Positions 23,331 through 37,000 of a stretch of DNA of 64,000 nucleotides are shown here, in pieces. The DNA comes from Setophaga petechia. Lineage: Eukaryota; Chordata; Aves; Passeriformes; Parulidae. Below the pieces are notes generated by a model that searched no databases, was not told the DNA's origin, and worked only from the letters and a program-made list of their open reading frames with translations. Location of the stretch: positions 434,001-498,000 of the forward strand of contig JANCRA010000166.1 in NCBI GenBank assembly GCA_024362935.1, given 5' to 3'. The stretch's first letter is position 1, and every line of letters begins with the position of its first letter. Made by a program: the position numbers and the translations under genes.

Positions 23331-25009
23331 GTGACACACCCACCTTCCTCAGTGTTCCTGCTTCAAAGGTGTGCAGGCAGTTTGTACCTGGTGAACTATA
23401 GCCAATACATGCACTCTTTGCTAAACTTTGTTTTTTGGTTTCCTCATATATTATGTATATATTTGTGTGTCTATATATATGCTTTTCCCCTCCAATGCTA
23501 TTTGTCAGATACTTGGGTGTGCTTAGGGTAAGAAGTAAGAGCTGTAATTTTGAGTTGTTGATGCCTGAATGGTGACCCAGGGGATTAATCAGCTTGGTGG
23601 TTTTGTGCCTCAGGCTGCTGAGGATGAGCAACCCCATGTGGACTTCTTGACGGGAGCCCCCAACAAAATAGGCTTTGTGTTATACAACAACATATCAATA
23701 AAAATATCAAAGTAGGCCTGTTTAAAGCCAGAAGTTTCTCAATAAAGAAATATACCTGAAATGATCATCATCTTATTTTTTAAGAGGCCTGGGTAAAATG
23801 ACCATTATGCTGCTAGAAAGTATGTACTTAAAAGTAAATGGTTGCAAATGATGCTTTTTATATAAAAATATTTGGGGGTGCTGAATTGTGAATAGAAATA
23901 ATTTGTCAGCTTCATTATTAAAGCAATAGCCTATGTTGCTATCTAGTGAAACAAAAAGTATCATTGGAGAGAGATAATGCTGTGTTTCTTTTTTTTGTAA
24001 GTAAGCACTGCAATGGTGGTGGTAAATTCAGCCAGGGTATTTTGTGTAGTTTTAAAAGGATTCTTTAATGCTTTCATTCCTGTCTATTGGTTCACTCTAC
24101 AAATGGCAGCTAAAATATTTTCACAACTGCAGATGAGCAGAGGGCATATGCCATGGAGTTTCTCAGGCAGGAAAAATCACAGCATGTGGCAGTATAAATA
24201 TGACATTGAACATTTACTGGTTGTTCAGAGACCCATGATAAACCCAGAGCAGAAACATAAATCTTCCTTCTTCATTTAAGACTATATCTAAATAATGTAG
24301 TCTTGTCTTCTAAGTTAAATACATGGGGTGATTTTTTGGTTTTATTTTTGAGGCGAGGGGGAAGGAGCAACTAATTTACAGAAGAGTAAAAAAAGCTAAC
24401 CGTCTTGAATTTTTAATTTGTGGCTGATATCTTTGGGGTGGTTAAATCTTCTGGGATGCAATATTCCTACACTTAGGCATAGGATGCTATAAAACATGAG
24501 GCTGTGAAACTGATCATGTGTACACAAATACAGTCCCTTTTTCACTGCTCAATATTAAAAATAAAAATCTCATAAAGCATGAGAGAAAACTCAATCAAGT
24601 TCATATGTACTTTAAAAACTCCTATGAATATGAATACTTTTCTACCAGTAATAAAAGTCTAAAATGAAGAGGTATGAACTAGAGTAACTGATTTTGAATG
24701 AATATACTGACATCTCAAATTCAGCAGGAGAAAATTAAAGGGAGCCCAGAGAAAACAGGGAACTAAGCTTAAAATAAATTCTTTTCATTGGCATTCATTG
24801 GGGAATATGCCCAGCCATAAAACCTTCCTTTATAGGAGGCAAGTCTGAGGAACTGTCTCAATATAAAAAGACACCAGAGAGGTTTAGAAAATTCAGTGGA
24901 AAAGGAAGAATCAAACTGATGGTATCAGGCAGTATGAGCCAAGCACATACCTGTTGAACTCAGGGTTGAGTTTGTTGAACAATTAGTCGTAGCTTCCACC
25001 TTATTGTTT
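23331..25009. other. AT-rich non-coding stretch
   Basis: No gene is recognised. The stretch just before 25010 may include diverged 5' parts of the ancient CR1 that I could not align by eye. Confidence 0.45.
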
Positions 25010-26385
25010 AAAATGATTTTTCCTGTTGGGTGGCAAATGTGACACCAGTTTTTATCAAAGGATTGCAGAGAGAATTCAAGGAACTACAGAGCAGTGCCTC
25101 TGACTTTTGTGTTGGACAAATTGGTAGGAGCTGTTGCAAATGACAGAAAAGAGTAGAGAGTGCTGAAATACAGCATAGAGGAGAAGGGTCAAAGCAGATT
25201 TCATAGACCAAAGTCATCCTTCACAAATCTATTCTAGTTCTGTGAAAAATAAGTGTGTAAGGGTGATGCAGTTAATAAAATTTTTAAAAAAAGACTTTAC
25301 ATGATATTTTTAACTGTAGAGTCTTGATGATATTAAGGCGTCACAGATTAATAATTGGCTAAATGAAAGAAGCCACAGGGTAGGAGTAAATGATCTCTAT
25401 TTCACAATAAAAAGGAGTATGTAAGCTCCAGCCTCTGTTCTGTTTAGTGTATTCATTAATGATCTGAGAAAGGGATAAGTGATATGGTGATAACTGCTGC
25501 TTGATCAGACAAAATATTTCAGAATAACCAAAAGTCAGATCAACTGCAAAGAGCACTAGTAGGATTTCTTGTTATTAACTGGCTGTAAAATAGAAATGGG
25601 AGATGAATTCTAGGGCCCAGATATTTTAAATAATGCACCTGGGAAAACCAGTCTCAAATATATGTATGAAATTGTAATGTAGCTATTAGCTATGTGAATT
25701 TGAAGTGATTATACATAATTTTCAGGAAAAAAAAATCATTATAGTGATTATTGATAACTGAAAAGCAAATGGGATGTTAGGAGTTATTAAGGAAAGGAAT
25801 AGAAGATAAAATATCTCTTCGTCACTGTTATGTATATGGAGTGTTGAATAGAGAGCTCATTTCTGATCCCTTAGTTTCAAGATGATGTAGAAAAGATAGA
25901 GAAGGACAACAAGGTTAACCAGAAGTTTGAAATGGCTTCTGCACATGGGGAGATTAAATGAGTTATGGCTTTTAGCCTGGGAAAGAGACTACTGAGATGT
26001 TTATGGTGCAGTCCAGCTGGAGGTGATCATTCCCTGCCTCTCCCAGCCTGTGCAGTATGGACAGTGTAATGGTGCTATTAGACATCTGGCCCAAAACAAA
26101 CAGTAGGAAATACTTTTCCACACAGCCTGTAATAGAGCTCAGGAGCTCATTGCTACTGGATGTGTCAGATGTAAAAGTCAAAATGCAAATTGGATGGATC
26201 TGGAGAATCAAGGCCATTGAGAACAAACTCTGGCACAGAGCAGCCTCAAACACCTGCTTGCTGGGAATATCAGCTGTGGTCAGCAGGGCTCTCTGTGTGC
26301 CATGCTCCTGGCAGGAGCCACTGCTGATAGCCACAGACAGACACTGGCTACAGGAATGAATGGACCTTTAGTTTGACCAAAGTAT
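25010..26385 (+). mobile_element. ancient CR1/L3-like ORF2 remnant
   Basis: An old, strongly decayed CR1-clade element on the plus strand. Pieces of its reverse transcriptase can be read in shifting frames: WVANVTPVF, NYRAVPLTFV, then the FTNL region, NNWLNERSHRVGVND, and FSVFINDLRKG. The expected FADD box cannot be seen. Further on, C-terminal ORF2 similarity resumes, and the 3' end shows the GGACCTTTAGTTTGACC tail typical of old amniote CR1/L3 copies. Many stops and frameshifts make it long dead. The level of decay is far greater than in the copy at 59165. Confidence 0.7.
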
Positions 26386-29300
26386 TTTAAAATATTTACA
26401 CTTATAGCCATCCCATCAGATATACGGAGTTAATGCTGTTCTTCACTATTGACAGAGTGATCAAAGGCTGGCCTGTGTCAGAGGACTCAGGTGGCTCCTG
26501 TTACTCAAAACCTTCTACTAGCAGGAGATTGTGGCTCTGCTGAGCTGAGCCCTGCTTTCAGGCTTCCCCAGCACTTCTACTCTGTCACTCTCCTGGACTT
26601 TCTTTTTCCCTCCCAAGCCTTGATTTTCTTCAAAGATGGGTTTTAATTTTGTTCTTTGTAAGGAGTATAAGTACAAGGTGATGCCTTGAGAAGGCACATG
26701 AGCATGATTACAGTATATCTGTGTGTTGGTCTCGTAGCAAAATACCTTGTGCTGCTTCCTGGCGTGCAGTGAGCAGTGCAAGCTCTCCTGTCAGGATCTT
26801 TCTCTGCCTGCTTGCTGTGGAGGAAGGAAAGGTGCCCACTAATGAGACATGTGGTTCCTTATGGCATGAAAAAGACTAACTAGGGCTCCTTTGTAAATAA
26901 CTTCTGGCTGTGTTTTCTGTCAGACAGGTGGAAGCTCCTTATTTGTATGCAATAATGACATGTGCTTATCAAAGAGTGATAATGCAAGGAACAAACAAAT
27001 GACATTTCCAGTATTAATATGTAAATTACATGCTAAGAAGAAATGATCAAGCACTCCTGAAATACAGCAGCAAGCACTAATTGCATTCTTTGCCCTTCAA
27101 TATGCTGTGCACTGTAGATAGCTCTTTTCCCTAAATGAGCATTTAAAGCTTTAATTTTTTTTGCTTCTTTATGCCTAAAGATTTCAGATACATTTTCCCC
27201 AAATTTGTTGCACTGTTTGCAACTGTTTATTATATCTCATAGAAAGGTGGTGTTACCAAAGGTTTGCTAGAACAGCCTTTGTGCGCTCTGATTCCCTAGA
27301 AATGTCTGTAAATTATTCCTAGCTTGGAAACACCAGGCAGACTGCTGAGGTGGATTTCTGTGTGAGAAACCATTGCAAATAATCCTCTTTTGCAAACACA
27401 TCCAGCCCCATCTTGAAAATTGATTGGGGTTTTTTGTTTTGTTCCCAGTACATTTTTTCTGGAAATCTGTTCCAGAACTTCAGTCTCCAGATGGCTGGAG
27501 ATCTCATTTCTTAGTAACATTTCTTTCATATGGCAGCACTAACATATGAAATTGGAAAGGTTTTCTCTTGTGTTTTCTCCTTGAAGCATTTGTAGTACAG
27601 CTGCACCCTCTATCTGGATGTGGCACCTTTGCTTTTTTTGAGCTGAATAGGTAATTTTTTAATAGTGCAATAAGATGAATCCCCACTTTTCCAGGGTTCT
27701 AGCCACTAGTCTCTGAAGATGGGACAGTCTGAGTTTATTTCTTGAACACTGGCTGTTAGGAAATGTATGCATTGTGTGAATTGGGGCCTTCCTTATCAGA
27801 ACTTAACCCAACAATGCTGCTCCTGCACTGTCTGTACATAAGAAGTAGGATGACTATGAATCCTATGGAGATTATGGAGACTTGTACAAAATATCTTTCC
27901 AGATCAAGCACGTCTGAGTGAAAAGATCCTGGTAGAATAGGAAAGAATACCTCAATATTCAAAAAACCCTACATGTAGAGTATCCAGAGATGAGCTGGAA
28001 GAACTTATGTAGGACAATTCAGGTTCATCCTTGCTCCTGTCCAAGGGACTTATGCAAGCCCAGACTGTGGCCACTGAGCACAGTGCTGTTTTGGGTGACT
28101 CATGACTGGGAATGTGCAGTATTCTTTTTCCTTGCTATAGCTGTGAAGAAGGATTGCAAGGGGGAAAGACTGACATCCTCTTCTAGCAGCTACTTTTGTT
28201 GGCAGAAAGAGTGAATTGCAAATGATTTCCCAGCTCCTGTATTCCTTTGCCTGGTCACTGGCATTCATTAAGGAGAACTGGTAGATACTGGAAAAGGAAG
28301 GGCCTGGTGTGTGAGACTAATCAGAAATTTCTCCTGAACAGAGAGGGAAATTTATATTGAAGCTTTATTTATGTTTTTATATGATACCCTGCTTTATTTA
28401 TTGTTGGAAGTGGTATAAATTAGTTTAAGAGAGCAGATTCCTACATGCCAGTAATAATGGCAATTTGGCAATGGCTAGAAGCAATTCCTACATGTAAGGC
28501 ACCTGAAATGCTACATCAGCCTTCACTTTCTGAAAATGTGAGGTACTATTTGTTCTCAGTTGCAGCAGGCACAGCGTTGCTATGTGGTAGTAGCAGCTAT
28601 TCAGAGTATTCAGAGGAGTAGATTGGACATACCTGGTTTAAGGTAGTTTTAAAACTCCTTCAAGAGCAGTCAACTCATCTGTACTTATTGCACTTGTGTT
28701 TGCTCTCATAATTTCTTAAAGATGGCTTTTACACTGAGACACTAATAATTTCCTTTTGCTTTAAAGTCCTGCTTCTGAATGTAGCAGTGAGGTGTTAGAA
28801 GGAGCTGGGGAGAGTGTTTTATTCATCAAGAAACTAAAGGAAGACTTGAGGTGATGTCTCTGCCTCTGATGAAATTCATTCCCTTATCTCGAAGCTCTTA
28901 AATCATCCCTGGCAGAGGTGACATTATAAAAATAATTCTGAAGAACAAAAGTTCTTGCCCTTGGAATACACTGCATTGCACCAAATGATAGGTGTTTATT
29001 GACTTTTTTTTCTTGTAGGGAGTCTAGTGTATGCTTCAGTTTCCTTTAGATTTCTTTCATGAGCTTTTGCAAGCTGACAGATATTTTTCCCCCTCAAATG
29101 AATACCTTGTGAAATAAGCTGCACAAAAGATAGCCAGAGTAGTGACTGGTAAACCCCAGAGATTGGCTTGGGACACTCTGGGTTCATCCCAGTTTCAGGG
29201 GCTTTAGGGAACTCAGTCTTGGCTTGCCATTCACCACTTCTGAAGTGGTCTGGTGGCCTTCCTCCTTCTGATAGTATAAAGAGGTGGAGGCTGACACACT

Positions 29301-30609
29301 GAGGTAAATTTGTTCATAGAACAGAGACAGTTTATTGGTTTCGGGTTTTTTTGGCAGTGAAAGCAATACTTAAGATGTGCTGAAGGTGAATTATGGGCAT
29401 AAGGATATATGGAAAGCCTACTAGTTAGAAGGACATGAACATCTGTCTCTTTCTGTAGATTATTAAAAAAACCCCCAGACTCTAGGAGACAGCAAAAAAA
29501 AAGGATCAAGGTGTGAGTCTATGCCATTATTTTAAATGAGGATTTAATTCATTCTGGATGGATAGATTTCTGCACAGATAATGTTATTTTGAAGCAATTT
29601 CTCTTGTTTGTAGTGATTTTTCAGGACGTATTTTGGAATATCCCTTCGTTTGATTTGTTCTGGAGTCATGTCAAGTATGGTTTAATGAGCTTGTTTAAAT
29701 TCTGGTCAGGAGTTTTTCCCCTCTATTATAACAGAGTATTTGAACTCTTCTGTTATGCAAAATATTTCGTGTGTGTGTGAAAACTTAGAGTTGGTCTGCA
29801 GTTCAGTAACTGTAGTAAATAGTTTACTGGTTTAAATTTTGTGTGTCACTGGAGACAGAAAGGGGCTTTTGGGTGGTTTATGGCTCAGGTGTCCCTAAGG
29901 TACCAGCTCAGATTTTAGTCAGGAAGATGAGACCCATTTTAAAGAAAATCAACAACTTAGCCAGGAGGCTTGGCTGCAAATACATCATATGGTCCAAGAG
30001 GCAAGTAGACGAGTAGAATAACTTGATTTCTATAGTTTTTATATATTTTAGATCATCAACTTGGTGCAGTGGTTCCTTTTTTTACTTTTCTTTGAGTATA
30101 CTGCGATGATTTCTACTGCGTAGTTTTGATAATGGTTTCCAGAATACCAAAAATTGTTTGAAATAGGAGCTGAGAATGACAACAGCAGCAGCCACAGCAG
30201 CTACTACTGTCCTCTGAGCAGCTGCTCAGTCTTGGGGACAACTGAGGAGTACTAATAAAAAAGCCATTTTACTGTGTATAATTACTGTATAATGTTCCTG
30301 ATTTCCACAACATGACAAGTAATCCTCACCTTCACATCAGTTCTGAGACAGGGTAAGGTGTTGAGAGGCAGCAAAGGTTTTAGCACAATCCAACACTGAG
30401 TATGGTGTTCTCTTTAGCATAACTTTGCTTTACAAGTTGGCTGTCTCTGACCTTGATACTCTCTCATCTGGACTGTGATAATGGTGAATTTCAAGAATAC
30501 TCCATGTATTTGATAAGGGAAATGCTATTTGGGAATCTGAGGGCAGTAGGGAACAGAGGTGTCTCCTCTAGGTGACAGCTTCTTGCTGTCTGGACAGCAT
30601 GACACTTAC

Positions 30610-30628
30610 TTTTTTTTTTTTTTTTTTT
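30610..30628. repeat. poly-T tract (19 T)
   Basis: Nineteen T followed directly by CAG. It resembles a strong polypyrimidine tract plus acceptor on the plus strand, but the open frame after it is short and unrecognised. Confidence 0.85.
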
Positions 30629-31678
30629 CAGGCATTATGGAATTCAGGTTTGTTCAGGGAACTTCTGCATAGGATGAAAGCATTGCATCAGCTTTACCTG
30701 CCTCCTGCTTGCTGCCTTGTGGCCCTCAGTCCTATAGGTGGTGGACATCCTAGGATACCAGGGTGGCTTTGGAAGGGGTGAGGAAGGGAGGCTGCTCTGA
30801 TGTGTATGGGGCTGGGAGAAGGCTGTTCCAAAGACTTTCTAAATCTTTACTGTAACCCCTAAACTATACACATTTCAGATTCACTTGGCTGCTTTTGTTA
30901 AAAAACTGCCACTGATGTAGCATTCAGCTGGATGTGACAATTTTAAAGAGCTTTCAGGTGAGGAGGGAAAGCCGCATTGTGTACAGAACTGCCACCAGGA
31001 GTCTATCAAGCCTGAAGTCTTAATGGGGCTGAGGCTGTGCAGCTCTGTCCTAAAGGAAATGTGTTCATGCACGAGAGAAAAGCCACTGGCAGCCTCTTAA
31101 GGAAGCCTGGGAAGCTGGACATCCAGAAAGAGAAGTTTGCAGCTTGACTGCAGTAGGCACCATGCTGGGAGTAGCCTTTGGAATAGTGCTCTGCACTTGT
31201 GAGTGAGCTGGGAGCTTGCTGTGTCACCAACAGAACTGCTCTCAAAGATACTGGTGACTTTATTGGAGTCCCATATGCACATGGGGCCACTTGTGTGAAA
31301 GATTTCTGTCCCAAATGTGATAATGAGCTGATATTTCATTATTGTTTATGTTTATTTTTTTCCATGCACCAGTGTTTCTGGTTGAAGTAATCAAGCCAGA
31401 TAATGAAACTGAGACCTGGGACCCTGGTCTGTGTCCCAGAACAGTGGCCTGGACAAGGTCATGGCAGCAAAATTCCATCTGATTTCAAAGAGGGCTGGCT
31501 TTCATCCACCGCAATAAACTACCCTTATCCCTAGCAATAATAGACTAAAATCATTTTTAGCTTAACTTGTCATGCTTTACCTTTCACTTTATTATCAAAC
31601 ATCTTTCATATTGTAAGCAATTCTACAATGTATATAGATGTAGTAAAACAAGCAGTGATTCTGTAGCTCCTAAAATTC

Positions 31679-31707
31679 ACTTAGAATGATGGCCTATCAT
31701 TCTAAGT
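31679..31707. repeat. perfect 12-bp hairpin
   Basis: ACTTAGAATGAT at 31679-31690, a 5-nt loop GGCCT, then the exact complement at 31696-31707. The stem does not extend further. It could be a fixed fold-back insertion or a structured RNA element. No flanking duplication is seen. Confidence 0.85.
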
Positions 31708-32063
31708 TTTATTTTGTGCAGCTTCCAATGGGGGAAAAAGCATTAAGAGTTTTGTGCTTGAACATTTTCCTTAAAGAGAATTTCTCTGTCAGATGTAAAT
31801 TCTTCCTTGATCCTGCTATTTCATTTTTTCAAATTATGTGATTCCATATATTTAGGAGAACTAATTCAAATAACTTAAAACCAAAATATTCTCCTCAGAT
31901 ACTAAAAACTTTCTTAATGTAATTTTGCCTTGTCTACTTTTGATTTCTAAGGCTTAAAAATGTAAATAAAGTGTGAATCATATTGTGTATGGAAGCTCTG
32001 TTGTAGGAAGGTCCAGGTAATTTTTCTGAGAATGGACAGGGTATGTGTGGAGGTGCAAGGCAA

Positions 32064-32105
32064 GTATGTGTGTGTGTATATATACGTACACACACACACA
32101 CATAT
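32064..32105. repeat. TG/TA/CA near-palindromic microsatellite
   Basis: A TG run passes through TATATACGTA into a CA run, so the tract is nearly its own reverse complement. Such tracts can extrude as cruciforms or form Z-DNA and are usually length-variable. Confidence 0.85.
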
Positions 32106-33859
32106 AGGGCAAGGCTTTAGAATATAACAAAATATAAAGAATATAACAAAAGAATATAACAAATAAGTTTAAAGAGGAAGGAGACAGTAAATGAGGAAAG
32201 AAGGTGGGAATGAAAGCACAAGATGATATAAGCTATCTGTAGGCTCAGCATGGTGTTTATGAGTCATTGCAAAACACCTTTAATAAGAGGTGTGGGTTGT
32301 CCCTGACTGCTGTTAACATGTGAGGATCATTACCTGGCTGATAGATGTTGCAGCAGAGGTAGGTCTTGAGGAGAGATTTTAAAGAGAAGATTTCTATCAG
32401 ATCTTTTTCAAAGGGTTCATTTTCTCCTCTACATCAGTTGGAGTTCCCAGAGCTGAATCATTAATAAGCATTTTTTCTGATGAAGTTCAGAGACCCACAG
32501 CACTGAGAGTGGGATGAAAGTACAGCTTGAGAGATTTGCCATGTACACAAGCCCACAAGGGCTTCCAATAGTTGCCTCATGTATTCTGGAGAACTGTTGT
32601 GCATAAATGAGTCATGGCCATACAGTATAATTCCCCTGCTCAGCATGTTCTTGGGGTGTTTTTCAGGATAACATGAGACAGGTTGCAGTCATGGGAGTGT
32701 CCTGAGGAGGTTGGTGCTGCCAGTCCTGACAAGCAGAACAGGTGTGAGTCCTGCAGAAAATCATCAAGTCTGGATCCATGGCAAAGCTTTTAAGTACTTC
32801 AAATGGAAAACACCATTTGGCTAAGCCTGATTTCTTAGGTGTGTAAAAACCCTTTCAGAGTACATGTATGCTGTTCTTACAGGATTGTATCTCAAGAAGA
32901 AAAGTTGATTTAGTTCAGTCTCCAAATCCCTGTTAAAACTTTGACTTTTATGTCAAGGTAGTAAATTTTAGTTAGAGATGGATGGAACAGGCAGGAGTTT
33001 ATTTTAAAATTTATTTCTTTCTTTTAAATAGGGTTTGTGTTTTTAATCTCATATGCAGGACCTCATCTGTACAGCTTTAGGGATCAGAGTTTTACAGGTA
33101 AATATCCACAGAACTTGCTGAGGATGGTGCAAGGCAGGTGCCTACCTCTCAATGAGGACATGGATTATAAGTAAGACATTCCTTCCTTTCTGTGGACAAA
33201 GGTAGGAAATCTATTTGGGCTCATATCTAGCCTTTTATACCTTAACCTATGCCTGTTCATGCTGCTGAAGGAAGGACTTATGGACACCTTTTTGTCATCA
33301 CAGCAATCATACAGTGAAAGTGGAGGCCTTTCCTTACACTCCCCACCTCCATGGGAGGAGAGACTGAGTTCAACATTTCCAAGAGGAAATGGGGCTCCTG
33401 CATTTGGGCTTGGCCTACCAGGACTCACTGTGAAAGAAGATTGCTCCTCTGCTGTAAAATATTAGTGAGACCAGTCTAGATTTGTGCCTTGAAATTGAGA
33501 CTGCTGAAAGCTTAATGTGGTACAGATTTTGGCACTAGTTTGGCCCATTTGTGGCTAGGGTGGTACTCTGGTTTACATGTTATTCAAAGACCCAGCTAGG
33601 TGAGATTGATCTTAATTATTAAAGTGATAATAAAATGTTATGTAGATAGATTAATTTCATACAGGCCAGCAGAAAGGCACTAACAAAAACTAGATTTGAG
33701 TCAGTAATTTCCTAGTTCTCCAAAGTCTTCCCTTTGTTCTTATTCAAGAGCAACTACAGTCAAGCATAGTGCAATAGAGAAACTCTGGAGCACCATAGCC
33801 CAGGGAGGCAATGGTTCTACTCACACTGTGAGCAGTGGTAGCATTCACACACACATTTA

Positions 33860-34008
33860 TCATAGAATCATGGAATGGTTTGGTTTTGAAGGGACCTTAA
33901 AGATGACCCAGTTCCAACCCCCCTGCTGCAGGCAGGGACACCTTCCATTAGACCAGGTTGCTAAAAGCCCCATCCAACCTGGCCTTGAACACTTCTACGC
34001 TTGGTGCA
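33860..34008 (-). mobile_element. CR1 LINE 3' end, short
   Basis: About 150 bp of a CR1 3' end on the minus strand. The plus strand reads TCATAGAATCATGGAATGG, then CAACCCCCCTGCTGCAGGCA, CATTAGACCAGGTTGCT and CCCATCCAACCTGGCCTTGA. It breaks off soon after, so it is heavily 5'-truncated. Confidence 0.92.
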
Positions 34009-37000
34009 TATCCTGTACAGAAAGTCCATTACCTCAACTGAATGCATGTTCATAAAAGCTGTTTGTTACTTTTTTTACTCATATTAGTTGATTGGTAAGT
34101 AAAAGCAAGATAAAAGCAACAGCTCTCTGTTTTCTTTTTTCATGGAACAGCTAAAAGAGAGATGTTATTTAAATGACAAGTTTCTTTGCCCCCCCCTTTA
34201 TTTTTCTCCTTTGTGAGCTTCAGAAGCTTCCCAAGAATCATTGGGAATAGATGAAAATTGTGCTAACAGATGAGTGACAAGAGAACTTAGGCATAAGGCA
34301 TCTAATGTGCCTGTGACTCCCATTCTCACTCTCAGCAAATGTGTTTCAGACCATTTGTGGGGTGGAGGCCACAAAGTTTTGTGTTCAGGCTGCTGGAAAG
34401 TAGAGTCCTGCTGTCATTTCCAAAGAATATGGCAGTAGTTTTTTTTCCCCAGTTAGATAAAGGGTTTTTCCCTCTTTTATTCCTAATCTCTATCAAAACT
34501 CTATCTCTGAATTCTTTCTGAATAATTTCATATGTCATCCCACTTCATTGTTTGTCTACCCCCATTTCCCCCACCCATTTATCCCTGAAAATAACAGGTG
34601 TGTCCAACTCCTGGTTCAAATACAGGTTTTATTTTAGCTTGCTTTCTTTCTGAACAAATATGAAATATGAAAACATGCTGCATTTGTCTGGTGATCAGCT
34701 GTCCACAGTCCTGCTAACACTGGCCCCAAATGTTTTGATTTCACAAGCTGATTTCATCCAAGTTTGTCAGAAATGTAAAGATAAGAAAAATAATAACCAC
34801 CTATGAAAATAATAAACCTCAATGTGAAGATAGTTGGTCAGGTAGAGGAGACAGAGGTTTCATGCCCCATCAGGGCAGAAGCTGATGTGAAATCATGTTG
34901 CTTAGACATCAGAGCATCCAGAGAGTCAGCAGAGGCTTGAGATGCAGATCTGCAGGACACCATGTTTCATCATCTCTGCTGCTCATAGAGCGAGGGATTT
35001 AACTTGTCTCTCCTGAGAGAAACATTGAACTGTTCTTTACTCTCAGGGTGTCATTGGTGCACTTGAATATTTTCTTTCTTTATTTATTTCTTGAACTGTC
35101 AGTTATGATTAATTTAGGCTTTGTTGATGCTGCTCATTGCATAGAAAACTTCTGACTGTGACATCTACAATGTGGAGTCTGTCATCTGATTTTTCTCTGC
35201 TGTTTTTATGTCTGTTCAGGTATCAGAGAGGAAATAATGGCTGTACTCCTAAGAGGGAAAATGACTACTAATGGATTAGGCTGTATCAAATGGATTGTGA
35301 AAATGAGATAACCAGCCATAACAGGGCTGAGGTACCCAACACCAACCACAATAAACCTGAAATTTATTGGCAGCAGAAATGAAAGTCATAACCCAAAGAG
35401 GAAGGTAAAATTATATAGACTCAAATATACCATGGAATAATAGTCCCATTCCTTCTTACGTTTTCTCTCAGTGAAGAAATAAACCTTTAACATCACATCT
35501 TTTTCAAAACATCATTTGAAGATAAAAATAAGTGATTTTGTTGATATAATGTCTATTTCCACTGAGAGCTCTTGCAAAAGAGATCAAGTAGATACTGTCT
35601 TTCTGGAAAACTCAGATTAAAATCTACTGTCTGCCAGTGCCTTCCAAATGGAAGAATGTGTTAAAGACTAAGACTTGTTTTATTCCTTTATAAGTAAGCG
35701 AAGATAGCTATGAATTTACATGCTTACTTTAATAGGGTCCCTAACTTGTGCTTTGGAAAAAGGTGGCAGTTAAGCTTTACTGTATCAGAGTTATGGGGAC
35801 ATATTTCTCTGGTTCTCACTGGACAAAATTTCAGCCTACATGGCATCAGACTCAGTAGGACCAATAACAAGTAATATCTAAAATTTTCATAAAGTTTTGA
35901 GGCTTTAAAATTCTACAGTATTTACTTTCTTCTGTCTTGAGATATTCATGATAAGTTTGTGGCACCTGGAAATGATTCAGCAAGGGAAGGGTGACTTCTC
36001 CTGCACAACAACCTATTAATGAGCTGAGTTTATCTTTTGCTCAGATGTTTGACTTCTCTCGTGCAGTATTTTTGTAGATGACCTTTTTTAGCAGACTTCA
36101 AGAGATCAAAATAGAGGTAGGAAAAAAGGAATATGTTAGTGAAAGGAAAGATGAATAACATGGTTAAATTTGGTAAGAAAAAACAAGATGGAAGTTTTCC
36201 CTTGAATTCTGGAATTTTATTTATTTTGCAGAAAACTCATTTTGGAGAAGAAAGATGGTGCCATATCAAAATATCACATTGCAAGTTGTCTCCATCTGTG
36301 ACTTCTATGTCCATTGAACCAAACTATTCAAAACTCAGCTGTCAGAGGAAAAAAAAATGCTGAGCAGGTGGGAGTATATTCAAGTCTTAAAAATGTTTAT
36401 TTTGGTTACAAAACAAAATTAAAATCTCAAAAATATTTGGGATTAAATCTTCAGAGCATGCAGCTCAGATAAAAGCATGGTTTGGCTTAAATTTTAAAGC
36501 AAAGTATTTTGAATGCAGAAATTTTAAATTTTTTCCTCAAATAATACCTAACAACAATTTTTAGCAAGTCAAGGTGGGAATTGTTAATTGAAAAATTTCT
36601 CACCTGCTCCAAAAAGAAGTCTTAGATGGCTTTGATTGCATCTGTGAACAGCGTTCTCTGAAACGAGCAACTTGCACTCTCTGCTCTTCCTTTCATCTTC
36701 ATGAGGATGGCTACTGGATGCTCAGAGCTTCAGACAGCCAGCACTGTCACTTTTAAGGAAAAACAACCAAATTAACTGCATAATTTATCGAGAAATTTTA
36801 AAAATTTCACGACCAAATTTTTGAAGAATGTTTTGACTCATGGCCTCTCTATTATGAACTTAGTTTTATATGATATTGAATACAAATTAAACTATTTGGA
36901 GACGAGGAGATAAAAAATTCTGGATTACTCAGGACTCTGAGTAGCCAGGCATGTTTCCTTCTTATGTGCTCCTTGACAGTTCTGTTATCAACTGATAATT

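Larger units (their letters stand above)
26386..33859. other. non-coding stretch
   Basis: About 7.5 kb without a recognised gene. It holds a 19-T tract followed by CAG (30610-30631), a perfect 12-bp hairpin (31679-31707), and a TG/TA/CA microsatellite (32064-32105). A weak LTR-like segment near 29250-29350 was not convincing. Confidence 0.5.

Noticed and set aside
29230..29380. LTR-like segment with minus-strand AATAAA and a 17-bp palindrome ACCACTTCTGAAGTGGT
   Set aside because: No TG...CA edges or target duplication could be found.
30600..30781. Strong polypyrimidine tract plus CAG followed by an open frame
   Set aside because: The T-run is more likely a simple repeat; the following peptide is short and unrecognised, with no matching donor.
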